Below, piece by piece: positions 7,305 through 16,303 of a stretch of DNA of 49,586 nt; the stretch's first letter is position 1; each line of letters opens with the position of its first letter. This DNA is from JBOGXB01 sp050694215 (GTDB lineage Bacteria > Actinomycetota > CADDZG01 > WHSQ01): positions 1-49,586 of the forward strand of contig JBOGXB010000005.1 in NCBI GenBank assembly GCA_050694215.1. Direction: 5' to 3'. Position numbers and translations under genes: made by a program. The notes beneath the pieces are model-generated. The model saw only the letters and a list, made by a program, of their open reading frames with translations, did not search any database and was not told where the DNA came from.

Positions 7305-10022
7305 GTGGGCGTGAGCGAGAGGCGGGGGCCCGGGCCGCAGTGGCGCAAGGCGCCGCTGATGTGGCTGCGCTTCCCGCAGGTGTTCGCGGCCCTGGCCGCC
7401 GGTGTGGTGATCCTGGTCGTGGTCGCCGCGGGCGCCCCGCTGTTCGTATCCTCCGCCGCCAATGCCGCGCTCACCGACCAGCTCGACGGGGTCAGCCGAT
7501 GGGGGGCCGGCCTGCAGATCGTCCGCTCCAGCCCGCTCGGGCGGCGCTACGCGCCGGGGAGCTTCTCCTTTTCCGAGAGGGGCGGCCGGCTGAGATCGCC
7601 ACGGGAGCTGCTCGACGTCCGCAACGCGCGGCTGGCTCGGGCGAGGGCCGGTCTCGATCATCTCGGGCCCGCGACCGTCACGATCCTCGGTCCCACCGTG
7701 CTTGCGGCCGGCGGTGGGACTGTGACCGAGGTCAGAATGCTCAACCGGGACGGGGACCTGGAGCACGTCGATCGCCTCGGATCGGTCCCCGGACGCGGCG
7801 TCTGGGTGAGCGACGCGACCGCGCAGGCCCTGGGGGTCGAGCCGGGAGATGCGATCGAGCTCTCGCTCGTGCCTCGCCGGACGACCGTCTCGGTGAAGGG
7901 CATCTACAGAGAGCTTGCGGCCGAACCACGCAGCGAGACGCGCTGGTGGGCGCCCCTGTGGAGGGACCACATCTATCCGCAGCCTCCGAGGTTCCAGGAG
8001 CGACCCACTTTCCTGTTGGCCGACCGGGCCCTCTACCTGGAGATCGGGAGGAGCTTGAACGTCGACGCGAGCTTCCGCTGGGAGCTTCCACTCGAGCGCC
8101 GGGGGATGACCCTTGCCCGGGCCGAGGTGCTCGCTGGCGAGCTCGGCGACCTCCGGACCCGGCTACTAGACCGTGAGTCGGGACTTGGGCGGGTCTTCTA
8201 TCAGTTCCGCAGCTCCGCCTACTTCGGCCAGGACGAGCATCTGACCCTTCCCAACCTGGTCTTCGCGGCGAAGCGGACCGCCGCCGGCATCGAGAGCCCG
8301 GTCAGGACGTTGTCTCTGGTCGGGAGCATCGTTGCGCTGGCCCTTCTCGCCGTGGCCGGCGTTTACTCGGTCCAGAAACGGCGCATCGAGTACCGGCTCA
8401 TGGCCGCGCGCGGCGATCATCCGGCGGCGACGGCCCTTCGGGCCGCCATGGAGGCGGTGATCCCCGCAGCCGTGGCGGCGGTAACGGGAGCATTGCTGGC
8501 TCGGGGCGTGATGGGGCTGCTCGGGCCGGGGTCGATCGATCCTCGAGCCGTCGAGGAGGGCGCGCTGGCCGCGGCGATATCGACCGTCGCCGGCGTCGTG
8601 GTTTTCGCCCTGGCGACGGCGGCTGCGTCCGCGAGGCTGCTGTTCCAGGAGTGGAGCAGGGAACGCGTCGCGCGCCTTCCCTGGGATCTCGTGATCCTCG
8701 CCGGAGGGGCGGCATGCCTCTACAGCATCTCGACCCGCGGGGCGCTCGAGGTAAGCAGGGAAGGTGGGGCGAGCGTGGACCTCATGCTCGTCGTCTTCCC
8801 CGTCACGGCGCTCGCCGGTGCGGCTGGTCTCGTCGTAAGAGTCATCCGAAGCCTGCTTCCCGGGCTCAGACGAGCCCTCGCGTTCACGCGTCCCCCCGCC
8901 TATCTCGCGACGGCGCGCCTCACCGGCGCCCGCTGCGCGGCGCTCCTCCTCGTCTCCACGGGCGCGGTGGCGATCGGGGTGCTCATGTATTCCACGATGC
9001 TCGTGTCATCCGTGGACGAGACGACCTACGCGAAGTCACACGTCTACACCGGGTCCGACGTGTCCATCCCCGTCGACCTGTACACGGACCTCCCGCACAT
9101 CGACTTGCCGTCCACCGTCGTCACCGGCATCCGAAACGCCGAGGTGGCTGGGCGGAGAGTAGCGATCCTGGGTGTCGATAGGGAGACCTTCGCCTCGGCC
9201 GCCTACTGGGACACGTCGTTCTCCGATCGTTCCCTCGATGACCTTCTCCGAGGGCTCGACCGGGCCGCCGGTCCGCTCCCGCTGATCGTGGCGGGAGCCC
9301 CGGACATGGACCCGGATGTCGCCGAGGTCGGTAACGAAGACATCCCGGTGACAACCGTGGGGCGAGCCGACGTGTGGCCGGGCATGGTGTCCGACACGCC
9401 CGTCCTCGTGGCCGAGACGACGGTGCTGGACGAGGCCCTCCGAGCGCACGGCACCTCTCTGGGCAGCGGAGCTCAAGCGCGCGCCGATCTGTGGGTCAGG
9501 GGGGACACGGGCGAGGTCCTTGCCGAGCTCGGACAGGCCGGTTACCGCGTCGAGGACGCGATCACCTCAGACGAGGTGGGCAACAGCTCTGCCCTGCAAT
9601 CGATCTCCTGGACATTCGGACTACTGCGACTGCTCGGAATCCTCTCGGGAGCGCTCGCGGTCGTGGGGATGGTGCTGTACCTGAGCGCGCGCCAGCGAGC
9701 ACGGACCCTGGCCTACGCTCTGGCAGGGCGGATGGGCCTCACTCGGCGCGCGCACCTGAGCGCTCTATTGATCGAGCTGGCGGCGATGCTCACCGTCGCG
9801 TTCGCGATGGGCGTGCTGCTCGGTGGCGTCGCCGTTCGCCTCGTCTACGAGAGGCTCGACCTGTTGCCCGGAGTGCCGCCCTCTCCATTGCTTCGAGCTC
9901 CGTCGACGGAGCTTCTGCTCACGTCGGTGCTCTTGGCCGTAGCCGGCGCCGCCGGGGCCTGGTGGGTGCAGAGGATCGCGGATCGAGCCAACTATGCGGA
10001 GGTGATGAGGGGTGTCGAGTGA
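7305..10022 (+). CDS. FtsX-like ABC exporter permease, copy 1
   Basis: 905-residue membrane protein of the MacB/LolCDE (type VII) ABC superfamily. The first helix (about 27-48) is followed by a large extracytoplasmic domain (about 50-325). Three helices of the first FtsX domain begin near 330, with the hallmark YSVQKRRIEYRLMAARG at about 353-369. A second block of helices, a second extracytoplasmic domain (about 565-760) and C-terminal FtsX helices follow, ending in AWWVQRIADRANYAEVMRG. The internal repeat (two FtsX units) makes it pseudo-symmetrical. It is a clear paralogue of the next gene. The transported substrate is unknown; candidates in this superfamily are lipids, lipoproteins or peptides, or mechanotransmission without transport. 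Confidence 0.9.
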   Translation: MGVSERRGPGPQWRKAPLMWLRFPQVFAALAAGVVILVVVAAGAPLFVSSAANAALTDQLDGVSRWGAGLQIVRSSPLGRRYAPGSFSFSERGGRLRSPRELLDVRNARLARARAGLDHLGPATVTILGPTVLAAGGGTVTEVRMLNRDGDLEHVDRLGSVPGRGVWVSDATAQALGVEPGDAIELSLVPRRTTVSVKGIYRELAAEPRSETRWWAPLWRDHIYPQPPRFQERPTFLLADRALYLEIGRSLNVDASFRWELPLERRGMTLARAEVLAGELGDLRTRLLDRESGLGRVFYQFRSSAYFGQDEHLTLPNLVFAAKRTAAGIESPVRTLSLVGSIVALALLAVAGVYSVQKRRIEYRLMAARGDHPAATALRAAMEAVIPAAVAAVTGALLARGVMGLLGPGSIDPRAVEEGALAAAISTVAGVVVFALATAAASARLLFQEWSRERVARLPWDLVILAGGAACLYSISTRGALEVSREGGASVDLMLVVFPVTALAGAAGLVVRVIRSLLPGLRRALAFTRPPAYLATARLTGARCAALLLVSTGAVAIGVLMYSTMLVSSVDETTYAKSHVYTGSDVSIPVDLYTDLPHIDLPSTVVTGIRNAEVAGRRVAILGVDRETFASAAYWDTSFSDRSLDDLLRGLDRAAGPLPLIVAGAPDMDPDVAEVGNEDIPVTTVGRADVWPGMVSDTPVLVAETTVLDEALRAHGTSLGSGAQARADLWVRGDTGEVLAELGQAGYRVEDAITSDEVGNSSALQSISWTFGLLRLLGILSGALAVVGMVLYLSARQRARTLAYALAGRMGLTRRAHLSALLIELAAMLTVAFAMGVLLGGVAVRLVYERLDLLPGVPPSPLLRAPSTELLLTSVLLAVAGAAGAWWVQRIADRANYAEVMRGVE

Positions 10023-12720
10023 GTCGCGCGGCTCGGGGTCGCGCGGGGTGGGACTGCTGTGGAGGAAGGCCCCGCTCCTTGCGTTTAGATGGCCGCTTAT
10101 CGCTGCAGCTCTGGCGGCAGGCGCGGCCATACTGGCGCTCTCGACCTTGATGGGGCCGCTGTTCCTCTCGTCGGCGGGAACCGGAGCGCTCGAGCGTGAG
10201 CTCGCCGGTGTCGCCCGGGCCAACGCCGGGTTCGTCGTGAGCCAGAACAACTTCTTCGGACGCAACCCCGTCTTCGATCCTGAGACTCAACGAATCGAGG
10301 AGCTCATCTCTGGATATGAACTCTTGACGCGGAAGACGCGAGCGTTGACGAACGCCGTGGAGCGGACGAGCCGGATGGGTGCGCCTGATGTGATCGTAAT
10401 CGGGACGCGAGCGCTCGCGGCCGCCTCCCGCGGCGCCACCCAGGTCCAGGTCCAACCCATCGCTCGGGCCGGAGCCGAGGAGCATGTGGAGATCCTGCAG
10501 CAGGTCTCCGGCCCGGGAGTGCTGGTCGCTCAAACCACAGCGAGAGCCCTCGATCTCGAACCCGGCGACCAGATCGAGTTGTCCGTTGAGCGACTCACGA
10601 CTACGAGGGTTAAGGGCATCTACAGAGATCTGATCGAGACACCGGTGACGGAGTACTGGAGATCGCTTCGCCGGTTGATCTATCCGGCCGAGCTGGGGGC
10701 CGGCTCACCTCCTCCTCCCATGATCGCGGGGATACGGGCGATGCTGGACCTCGGTGGGCACATGCGCGACACGGGCCAGTTTCGCTGGGAGGTGCCGATC
10801 GAGACCCGGGGATTGACACTCTCCCAGGCGAGGGAGATCGCCCGTCGGATAGACGGCGTCGAAGCCCAACTGCTCGATGAGGACACGCGACTCGGAGCCA
10901 TGTTCCAGGGTGGCTTCAACACGCCGGCCACAACCTCGCTTCTGCCCGCCCTGATCGCCTCCGCGGCGGAGACCGCGGCGGGGATCGAGAGTCCGGTTCG
11001 AACCCTGTCGCTCGCCGGAGGGGTCGTGGCGCTGATCCTCGTGGCCGTCGCCGGTGGCTATTCCGTGCAGAAGCGACGGATCGAATTCAGATTGCTGGCC
11101 GCGATGGGAGCGAACCCGATCTCCACTGGGGCGCGCGTGTCCTTGGAGGCTCTCGTTCCGACTCTGCTTGCTTCCGCGCTCGGTGGGTTGGTGGCCCTCG
11201 GCCTCGTGACGCTGCTGGGACCCGGCAGGGTCGATCTCGTCGCGGTGCGCCGAGACTTGTTGATGACAATGATGGCGGTGATCGCAGGAGTGCTCGTGTA
11301 CGGATCATCGGCCGCCCTCACGTCTACGCGTGCGCTTCATATCGAGGGACATCATCGGGGTGTGGGTCGCTTCCCATGGGAGGCGGGAGTGCTCTTCGCG
11401 AGCGGAGCGGCCCTCTACGGAATCGTCTCGCGAGGCGCATTGACGACCGATCCCGACGGCGGCTCCTCGCAGCTCGACCTCCTCCTCGTTCTCTGGCCCA
11501 TCCTCTTCGTCCTCGGTGGCGCCGGTCTCGTCGTGCGCGGAGCGCGGGCCATCCTTCCGCTCTTGCGATCGGCGACGTCGTCGTCCGGCGTACCCGTCTA
11601 CCTTGCGGTCCGAAGGCTCGCGGGAGCGTCGCGCAGCGCTCTGCTCTTCGTGACCGCGGCCGCGGTGGCCGTCGGAGTGCTCGTCTACTCGACGATGCTG
11701 GTGTCGTCCGTGAAAGCAACGACCAACGCAAAGACGCACGTCTTCGCCGGCTCGGACGTCAGTGTCCCGGTCTCGAGGACGGACGACCTCCCTGCCATTG
11801 AGGTCCCGCACACGAGGGTCTTGCAGCTCGACCGGGGTGAGACGGCCGGACGCCGGGTCGACATCCTCGGGATCGACCCCCAGACGTTCGTGGATGCCGC
11901 CTACTGGGACCAGGCATTCGCGAGCGATCCGGTGGAGGAACTGACGGCACGCTTGGGGCCGGTGGCCGACGACGGCTCGCTTCCCGTGATCGTTGCCGGC
12001 CGGACGGCCGTCCCGAGCATCGTCCAGATCGCCGGTCACGACGTTCCCATCGAGCACGTCGGCGAGGCGAGGACCTGGCCCGGGATGTTGACCGACCACC
12101 CGATGATCGTGGCCGACGCGACCGCGCTCGAGGATGCCATCTCCGCCGCCGGAGGGAGCGTCGGCACGGCCGGGGCCGACGCGAACGTGTGGGCCAAGGG
12201 CAGCGAGGAACGCGTGCTCGCCGCACTCGAGGCCGCGGGGCTCGATACGCAGACCGCGGTCACGGCCCAAGATGCCGGCGACACGTCTGCCTTGTTGTCG
12301 ATCTCGTGGACCTTCACCCTGCTCGAGCTGCTCGGGATCTTCGCCGGCCTCTTGGCCGTCGTCGGCATGCTCCTCTACCTCGCTGCGCGTCAGCGGGCGA
12401 GGCTCGTTTCCTACGCGCTTGCGAAACGAATGGGGCTGCAGGTCCGCAACCACCGTTTCGCGGTGGTTCTCGAGCTGCTCGGGATGCTGTTGAGCGCGCT
12501 GGCCACCGGTGCGACTTTGGGGGTGATCGCCGTTCGCTTGGTCTACGCGCGGCTGGACCTATTGCCCGAGGTGCCACCCTCTCCGTTGCTGCGAACCCCC
12601 TCACTGGAGCTGGCGTTGACGACGGTGACTTTTGTCGTCGCAGCGTGGGGAGGTGCGTGGTGGGTGCAGAGAAGTGCGGACGGTGCCAACGTGGGAGAGG
12701 TGATGAGGCTTGCAGACTGA
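10012..12720 (+). CDS. FtsX-like ABC exporter permease, copy 2
   Basis: 902 residues with the same architecture as the preceding permease: helix near 25-50, extracytoplasmic domain, FtsX helices with YSVQKRRIEFRLLAAMG near 347-363, second extracytoplasmic domain and C-terminal FtsX block ending WWVQRSADGANVGEVMR. Side by side the two read as an ancient tandem duplication that has diverged mainly in the extracytoplasmic parts. The GTG start lies 11 bases inside the stop of copy 1, so translation is coupled and a 1:1 heterodimer is likely. The gene ends overlapping the first ATPase gene. Confidence 0.9.
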   Translation: MSSESRGSGSRGVGLLWRKAPLLAFRWPLIAAALAAGAAILALSTLMGPLFLSSAGTGALERELAGVARANAGFVVSQNNFFGRNPVFDPETQRIEELISGYELLTRKTRALTNAVERTSRMGAPDVIVIGTRALAAASRGATQVQVQPIARAGAEEHVEILQQVSGPGVLVAQTTARALDLEPGDQIELSVERLTTTRVKGIYRDLIETPVTEYWRSLRRLIYPAELGAGSPPPPMIAGIRAMLDLGGHMRDTGQFRWEVPIETRGLTLSQAREIARRIDGVEAQLLDEDTRLGAMFQGGFNTPATTSLLPALIASAAETAAGIESPVRTLSLAGGVVALILVAVAGGYSVQKRRIEFRLLAAMGANPISTGARVSLEALVPTLLASALGGLVALGLVTLLGPGRVDLVAVRRDLLMTMMAVIAGVLVYGSSAALTSTRALHIEGHHRGVGRFPWEAGVLFASGAALYGIVSRGALTTDPDGGSSQLDLLLVLWPILFVLGGAGLVVRGARAILPLLRSATSSSGVPVYLAVRRLAGASRSALLFVTAAAVAVGVLVYSTMLVSSVKATTNAKTHVFAGSDVSVPVSRTDDLPAIEVPHTRVLQLDRGETAGRRVDILGIDPQTFVDAAYWDQAFASDPVEELTARLGPVADDGSLPVIVAGRTAVPSIVQIAGHDVPIEHVGEARTWPGMLTDHPMIVADATALEDAISAAGGSVGTAGADANVWAKGSEERVLAALEAAGLDTQTAVTAQDAGDTSALLSISWTFTLLELLGIFAGLLAVVGMLLYLAARQRARLVSYALAKRMGLQVRNHRFAVVLELLGMLLSALATGATLGVIAVRLVYARLDLLPEVPPSPLLRTPSLELALTTVTFVVAAWGGAWWVQRSADGANVGEVMRLAD

Positions 12721-13420
12721 GCTCTCGATAGATGCGGCGAGCTGCAGCGAGCTCGTCAAGACCTACGCGACGGAATCGGGACGCGTGTACGCGCTTCGCG
12801 GGGTGGACGCAGCCTTCCCGAAGGGCAAAGTGTCCGCGATCGTCGGTCCTTCGGGCAGCGGGAAATCGTCTCTGCTGAGGGTGCTCGCCGGGATGGACCA
12901 TCCGACCGAGGGATCAGTCAAGGTCGGAGAAGACGAGATCAGCGACGCGTCCTCCAAGATGTTGCGGCGCGTTCGCAGGAAAGTGGGTTACATCTTCCAG
13001 CGGCCCTCGGACAATCTCATCTCGTACCTGAACGTTCTCGAACACGTGAAGCTGGCCGCCCGCTACCGCCGCGGACCGGACCGCGATCCAATGGAGCTAC
13101 TCGAGTGGCTCGGGCTGGCTCAACGTGCCGACCACCGCCCCGAGCAGCTATCCGGCGGCGAACAGCAGCGGGTGGCATTCGCTCAGGCGGTCGTCGGTAG
13201 CCCCGAGCTGGTGATCGCCGACGAGCCCACGGCCGAGCTCGACTCCCATGCCTCTGAGGCGCTGCTACAAGTGATCCACGGTCTCGCAGAGGAGGGTCAA
13301 TCGGTCGTGCTGTCAACCCACGACCCTCAGGCGATCGACATCGCAGACAAGACCCTCTATCTGAGGCACGGAATCCTCGAGCGGGTCGCGGAGCATGGAT
13401 CGAGGAGATCGGGGCGATGA
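12710..13420 (+). CDS. ABC transporter ATP-binding protein, LolD/MacB type (ATPase 1)
   Basis: 236-residue cytoplasmic ATPase that would drive the two FtsX-type permeases. Walker A GPSGSGKSS is at about 46-54, signature LSGGEQQRVAF at about 147, Walker B LVIADEPTAELD at about 166 and the switch histidine in STHD near 203. All canonical catalytic elements are present. The best start is TTG at 12710, overlapping the permease stop by 11 bases, with a purine-rich GGAGAGG about 9 bases upstream. It ends with a 4-base ATGA overlap with the second ATPase gene. Confidence 0.92.
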   Translation: MQTELSIDAASCSELVKTYATESGRVYALRGVDAAFPKGKVSAIVGPSGSGKSSLLRVLAGMDHPTEGSVKVGEDEISDASSKMLRRVRRKVGYIFQRPSDNLISYLNVLEHVKLAARYRRGPDRDPMELLEWLGLAQRADHRPEQLSGGEQQRVAFAQAVVGSPELVIADEPTAELDSHASEALLQVIHGLAEEGQSVVLSTHDPQAIDIADKTLYLRHGILERVAEHGSRRSGR

Positions 13421-14163
13421 CCGAGCCGCTGGTCAACGCGGTCGAGCTGTACAAGTCCTACCGGCGGGGCTCGGAAAGCGTTCATGCTCTGGAGGGTGCG
13501 TCGCTGACGCTCAACTCGTCCGAGGTCGTGGGCTTGATCGGGCCCTCCGGCTCGGGGAAGACCACGTTGCTGAACGTGCTGTCCGGCTGGGAGACGCCCG
13601 AGCGCGGCCAGATCACGTGGGCGGACGGTCGGCGATTCGAGGCGGCGGACCTGCCTTGGGGGCAGGTGTCGTTGATACCGCAGAGCCTGGGCCTCGTGGA
13701 GGAGCTGTCGGTGCGCGAGAACGTCGAGCTGCCGGCGCGGGTAGCCGACGTTCTCGACCAGGCGATGTCCCACAGGGTCGAGTCGCTGCTCGAGAGGCTG
13801 GGCCTCGACCAGCTCGGCCACCGGCCCCCCGAGGAGACGTCGCTGGGTGAGCAGCAGCGCGCCGCGGTCGCGCGCGCCCTCGTGCTCCGCCCTGCGCTCG
13901 TCCTCGCCGACGAGCCGACGGGCCACCAGGACGCGGCTTGGGGCACGAACGTCTTCTGGATGCTCAAGGATGCGGCCAAGGAGGGATCGTGCTGTCTGGT
14001 CGCGACCCACAACAAGGAGGTGATCCAGCACGCCCACCGGATAGTGGCGATGCTCGACGGCCGGGTCGAGGACTACGTGGAGGAGGAGCCGGCCGGGGCC
14101 CTGATGGACGACTCGATCTGGGCCCCTCCGCGCGACGAGCGTTACTACTCCCCGCGGCCCTGA
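13417..14163 (+). CDS. ABC transporter ATP-binding protein, LolD/MacB type, degenerate signature (ATPase 2)
   Basis: 248-residue partner ATPase. Walker A GPSGSGKTT is at about 42-50, Walker B VLADEPTGHQD at about 161 and the switch histidine in ATHN is near 199. The ABC signature reads TSLGEQQRAAV instead of LSGGQQ, so the second Gly is replaced by Glu. In a heterodimer with ATPase 1 this would leave one composite site weakened, as known for asymmetric ABC ATPase pairs. The 4-base overlap with ATPase 1 supports equal production. It converges with the rhomboid gene with only one base between the stops. Confidence 0.9.
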   Translation: MTEPLVNAVELYKSYRRGSESVHALEGASLTLNSSEVVGLIGPSGSGKTTLLNVLSGWETPERGQITWADGRRFEAADLPWGQVSLIPQSLGLVEELSVRENVELPARVADVLDQAMSHRVESLLERLGLDQLGHRPPEETSLGEQQRAAVARALVLRPALVLADEPTGHQDAAWGTNVFWMLKDAAKEGSCCLVATHNKEVIQHAHRIVAMLDGRVEDYVEEEPAGALMDDSIWAPPRDERYYSPRP

Positions 14164-14164
14164 A

Positions 14165-14920
14165 TCAATAGCGCCACGAAGGTTGCCACTGGAGGCGCGG
14201 GCGATGAGGTCTGCCACCCAACAGGAAGATCGCGATCGCTCCGAACACGAACCCTCCGACATGGGCCATCCACGCAACCCCGCCGGCGCCCGCGAGCTCT
14301 TGCGAACCTATGAGGAACTGATACACGAACCACAGGCCGAGGACGACCCAGGCGGACAGCTGGACGATGGTGAAGAGAATGAAGATCGGAACGAGCACGT
14401 TCACCCGCGCCTTGGGATAGAGGACCAGGTAAGCACCCATCACTCCGGCGACCGCACCGGAGGCACCGACTGCCGGGATGAAAGATTGGAGGTGGGTGAA
14501 GTCATGGGCAAACGACGCCGCTATCCCGGCAATCAAGTAGAACGCGATGAACTTGATCGGGCCCAGGAAATCCTCGATGTTGTTGCCGAACACCCACAAG
14601 AAGAGCATGTTGCCGGCGAGGTGCAGGAAGCCGGCGTGCAGGAAGGTCGAGAAGACCGTTGCCGTCAGGAACGAGGTGAAGCTCCGATGCGGGATCTCGA
14701 CCACAGTCCTGGGGCCGACCTGCAAAGGACGGTTCGGGCATTCGTCCGGGAGCTGACACGGGGCGGGTGCATTCTCGACGAAGTACGCACTCGATTCGTC
14801 GGACATCCCTAGTCCCGGGGTTTGGATGAACGCCACGATGTTCAATGCGATCAGCGCGAGCGTGACGATCGGAAACCTTCGCGTGGGATTGGCGTCCGAG
14901 ATCGGGATCAGCGAGATCAC
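14165..14920 (-). CDS. Rhomboid family intramembrane serine protease
   Basis: Membrane protease that cuts substrates within the bilayer; 251 residues from the GTG at 14920. Six-helix rhomboid core: HAGFLHLAGNMLFLWVFGN (helix 2 with His and Asn), GASGAVAGVMGAY with the catalytic Ser of GxSG, and AHVGGFVFGA with the catalytic His. An inserted loop after helix 1 carries two cysteines in CQLPDEC. A longer frame upstream to 15070 runs into the divergent gene and is unlikely. A -10 element (TATACT on the minus strand, 14932-14927) lies only 6 bases before the GTG, so the mRNA is probably leaderless. Substrate unknown. Confidence 0.88.
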   Translation of the reverse strand: MISLIPISDANPTRRFPIVTLALIALNIVAFIQTPGLGMSDESSAYFVENAPAPCQLPDECPNRPLQVGPRTVVEIPHRSFTSFLTATVFSTFLHAGFLHLAGNMLFLWVFGNNIEDFLGPIKFIAFYLIAGIAASFAHDFTHLQSFIPAVGASGAVAGVMGAYLVLYPKARVNVLVPIFILFTIVQLSAWVVLGLWFVYQFLIGSQELAGAGGVAWMAHVGGFVFGAIAIFLLGGRPHRPRLQWQPSWRY

Positions 14921-14926
14921 GTTGCG

Positions 14927-14932
14927 AGTATA
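14927..14932 (-). promoter_or_regulatory. -10 element of the rhomboid gene (leaderless)
   Basis: TATACT on the minus strand fits the actinobacterial TANNNT -10 consensus. Transcription would begin about 6-7 bases downstream, at the GTG start codon itself. No clear -35 hexamer is visible at 16-18 bases upstream. Confidence 0.5.
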
Positions 14933-14974
14933 GGTTTGCGGTGTCCGTAGACGGCTGAGGGATCGGAGGAAGAG

Positions 14975-15346
14975 TTGCTGGACGAGTTGCGACGGGTCGC
15001 TCTGTTCACCTCGGGCGTTGCAGAGCTCACGCGTCATCGAGCGGAGCAGATCGTCAAGGACCTCGTTCAACGGGGCGACGTCAGGCGCGAGCAGGCCTCG
15101 TCCGCGGTGCGCGACATCATGGATATCAGCAGACAGAGCCGCCAGGAGCTGATCGGCTTCGTCAGAGCCGAGATCCAGGCGCAGGTCGCGAACCTGGGGG
15201 TCGCGTCGAAGCGTGACGTCGAGCGCCTGGAGCGCAGGATCGCCCGTCTCGAGGGCCAGGGAAAGAAGAAGACGGCGAAGAGGTCGAGCGCGAAGAAGAC
15301 GTCGACCAGGAGGACCACGCAGCGCAAATCACCGTCGTCGGGCTGA
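14975..15346 (+). CDS. Phasin-like / basic-tailed helical protein
   Basis: 123 residues. The N-terminal two thirds is a long amphipathic helix pair with heptad-like leucines and charged residues. A short coiled-coil (VERLERRIARLEG, about 88-100) follows, then a Lys/Arg/Ser/Thr-rich tail (KKTAKRSSAKKTSTRRTTQRK). This layout recalls phasin-like or PhaF/PhaI proteins that combine a granule or hydrophobic-surface helix with a histone-like tail. The start is TTG at 14975 with GGAGG 5 bases before it. The gene is followed directly by a small acidic protein gene and tlyA, and in actinobacteria a small helical protein often precedes tlyA. Function not proven. Confidence 0.75.
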   Translation: MLDELRRVALFTSGVAELTRHRAEQIVKDLVQRGDVRREQASSAVRDIMDISRQSRQELIGFVRAEIQAQVANLGVASKRDVERLERRIARLEGQGKKKTAKRSSAKKTSTRRTTQRKSPSSG

Positions 15347-15543
15347 TGGAGGTCGATAATCGGACGGTGGATAAGGGCCCGATGGACCACCAGCAGGAGC
15401 GCCCGCAGGACATCGCCGGCTGGGCCGAGAGCCAGCTCGAGCATGCCGAGCAAGCCGACGATGCCACCCGCCTGAAGGTGCTGAGGGAGCTGTACGGGGC
15501 ACTGGAGGCGGAGATTGGCCAGGACCTCCCGTCTCGACGCTGA
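15346..15543 (+). CDS. Small hypothetical protein upstream of TlyA
   Basis: 65 residues, no recognised domain. It is acidic and largely helical (ELEHAEQADDATRLKVLRELYG type composition), with no membrane segment or cysteine. The ATG overlaps the stop of the basic-tailed protein (TGATG), and its 3' end overlaps tlyA by 29 bases. It is thus tightly embedded in an operon, which is my main reason to accept it as real. Opposite charge to the preceding basic protein suggests, weakly, that they might interact. Confidence 0.65.
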   Translation: MEVDNRTVDKGPMDHQQERPQDIAGWAESQLEHAEQADDATRLKVLRELYGALEAEIGQDLPSRR

Positions 15544-16303
15544 GCTCGTCCGGCGGGGTCTGTCGTCGTCCCGCGATCAGGCCAGGCGCGCGATAGAGGC
15601 CGGGAAGGTCCTCGTGAGAGGCATCCCTGCCGCCCGTGCCACGACCCTGGTGTCGGCGGACGACCCGATCGTGATCGACGCGCCTACGGCGCGATTCGTC
15701 TCCCGCGGCGGCGACAAGCTGGACGGCGCGCTGGCGCGGCTCGACGTTGTGGTTGCGGGAAGGCGATGGCTCGACGCCGGGGCATCGACGGGCGGTTTCA
15801 CCGATCGTCTCCTGCAGGGCGGAGCCGCCGCCGTGGTTGCCGTGGACGTCGGGTACGGACAGCTCGATTGGGGCCTGCGCAACCTCGACAGGGTGGTGGT
15901 GATCGAACGCAAGAACGCACGACACCTGACCCCCGGCGACCTCCCGTGGGAGCCGGACGGAGTCGTCGCCGATCTCTCGTTCATCTCCCTCGAGCTCGTC
16001 CTCCCGGCACTCGTGTCGGTTGCCTCTCGGGATGCCGACTACGTCCTGCTGGTGAAGCCCCAGTTCGAGGTAGGCAAGGAGTCCGTGGGGAAGGGTGGAG
16101 TCGTGAGCGACCCGACCCTGTGGCGAGCCGCCCTCCTGCGAGTGGTCGAGACGGGACGAGGGCTCAAGCTCGGACTCGCCGGCGCCGTGCCATCGGAGCC
16201 GCGCGGTCCGGCCGGGAACCGCGAGTTCTTCGTCCACATGAGGCGTGGAGCGCCGGAGCGAGATGATCCAATCCGGAGCGCCATAGAAGAGGTAAGCGCG
16301 TGA
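15515..16303 (+). CDS. tlyA: TlyA family rRNA 2'-O-methyltransferase
   Basis: Cytoplasmic S-adenosylmethionine-dependent RNA methyltransferase, 262 residues. In mycobacteria TlyA methylates C1409 of 16S and C1920 of 23S rRNA and thereby sensitises ribosomes to capreomycin. An N-terminal S4 RNA-binding domain (about 1-60) is followed by a FtsJ/RrmJ Rossmann fold with the SAM loop DAGASTGGFTD at 87-97. The K-D-K-E catalytic set is visible as Lys68 (GGDKL), Asp153 (VADLSF), Lys181 (LLVKPQFE) and Glu237 (NREFF). The start is TTG at 15515, overlapping the previous gene. It overlaps the NAD kinase gene by 4 bases (GTGA). Confidence 0.95.
   Translation: MARTSRLDAELVRRGLSSSRDQARRAIEAGKVLVRGIPAARATTLVSADDPIVIDAPTARFVSRGGDKLDGALARLDVVVAGRRWLDAGASTGGFTDRLLQGGAAAVVAVDVGYGQLDWGLRNLDRVVVIERKNARHLTPGDLPWEPDGVVADLSFISLELVLPALVSVASRDADYVLLVKPQFEVGKESVGKGGVVSDPTLWRAALLRVVETGRGLKLGLAGAVPSEPRGPAGNREFFVHMRRGAPERDDPIRSAIEEVSA

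Noticed and set aside
14921..15070. Longer N-terminus of the rhomboid protease
   Set aside because: Runs antisense through the ribosome-binding site and start of the divergent gene, and a -10 lies just before the GTG at 14920.
15351..15376. Octamer-pitch array at the start of the 65-residue gene
   Set aside because: Two imperfect cores (GTCGAT, GTGGAT) with a pitch slip to 7; too weak to count.
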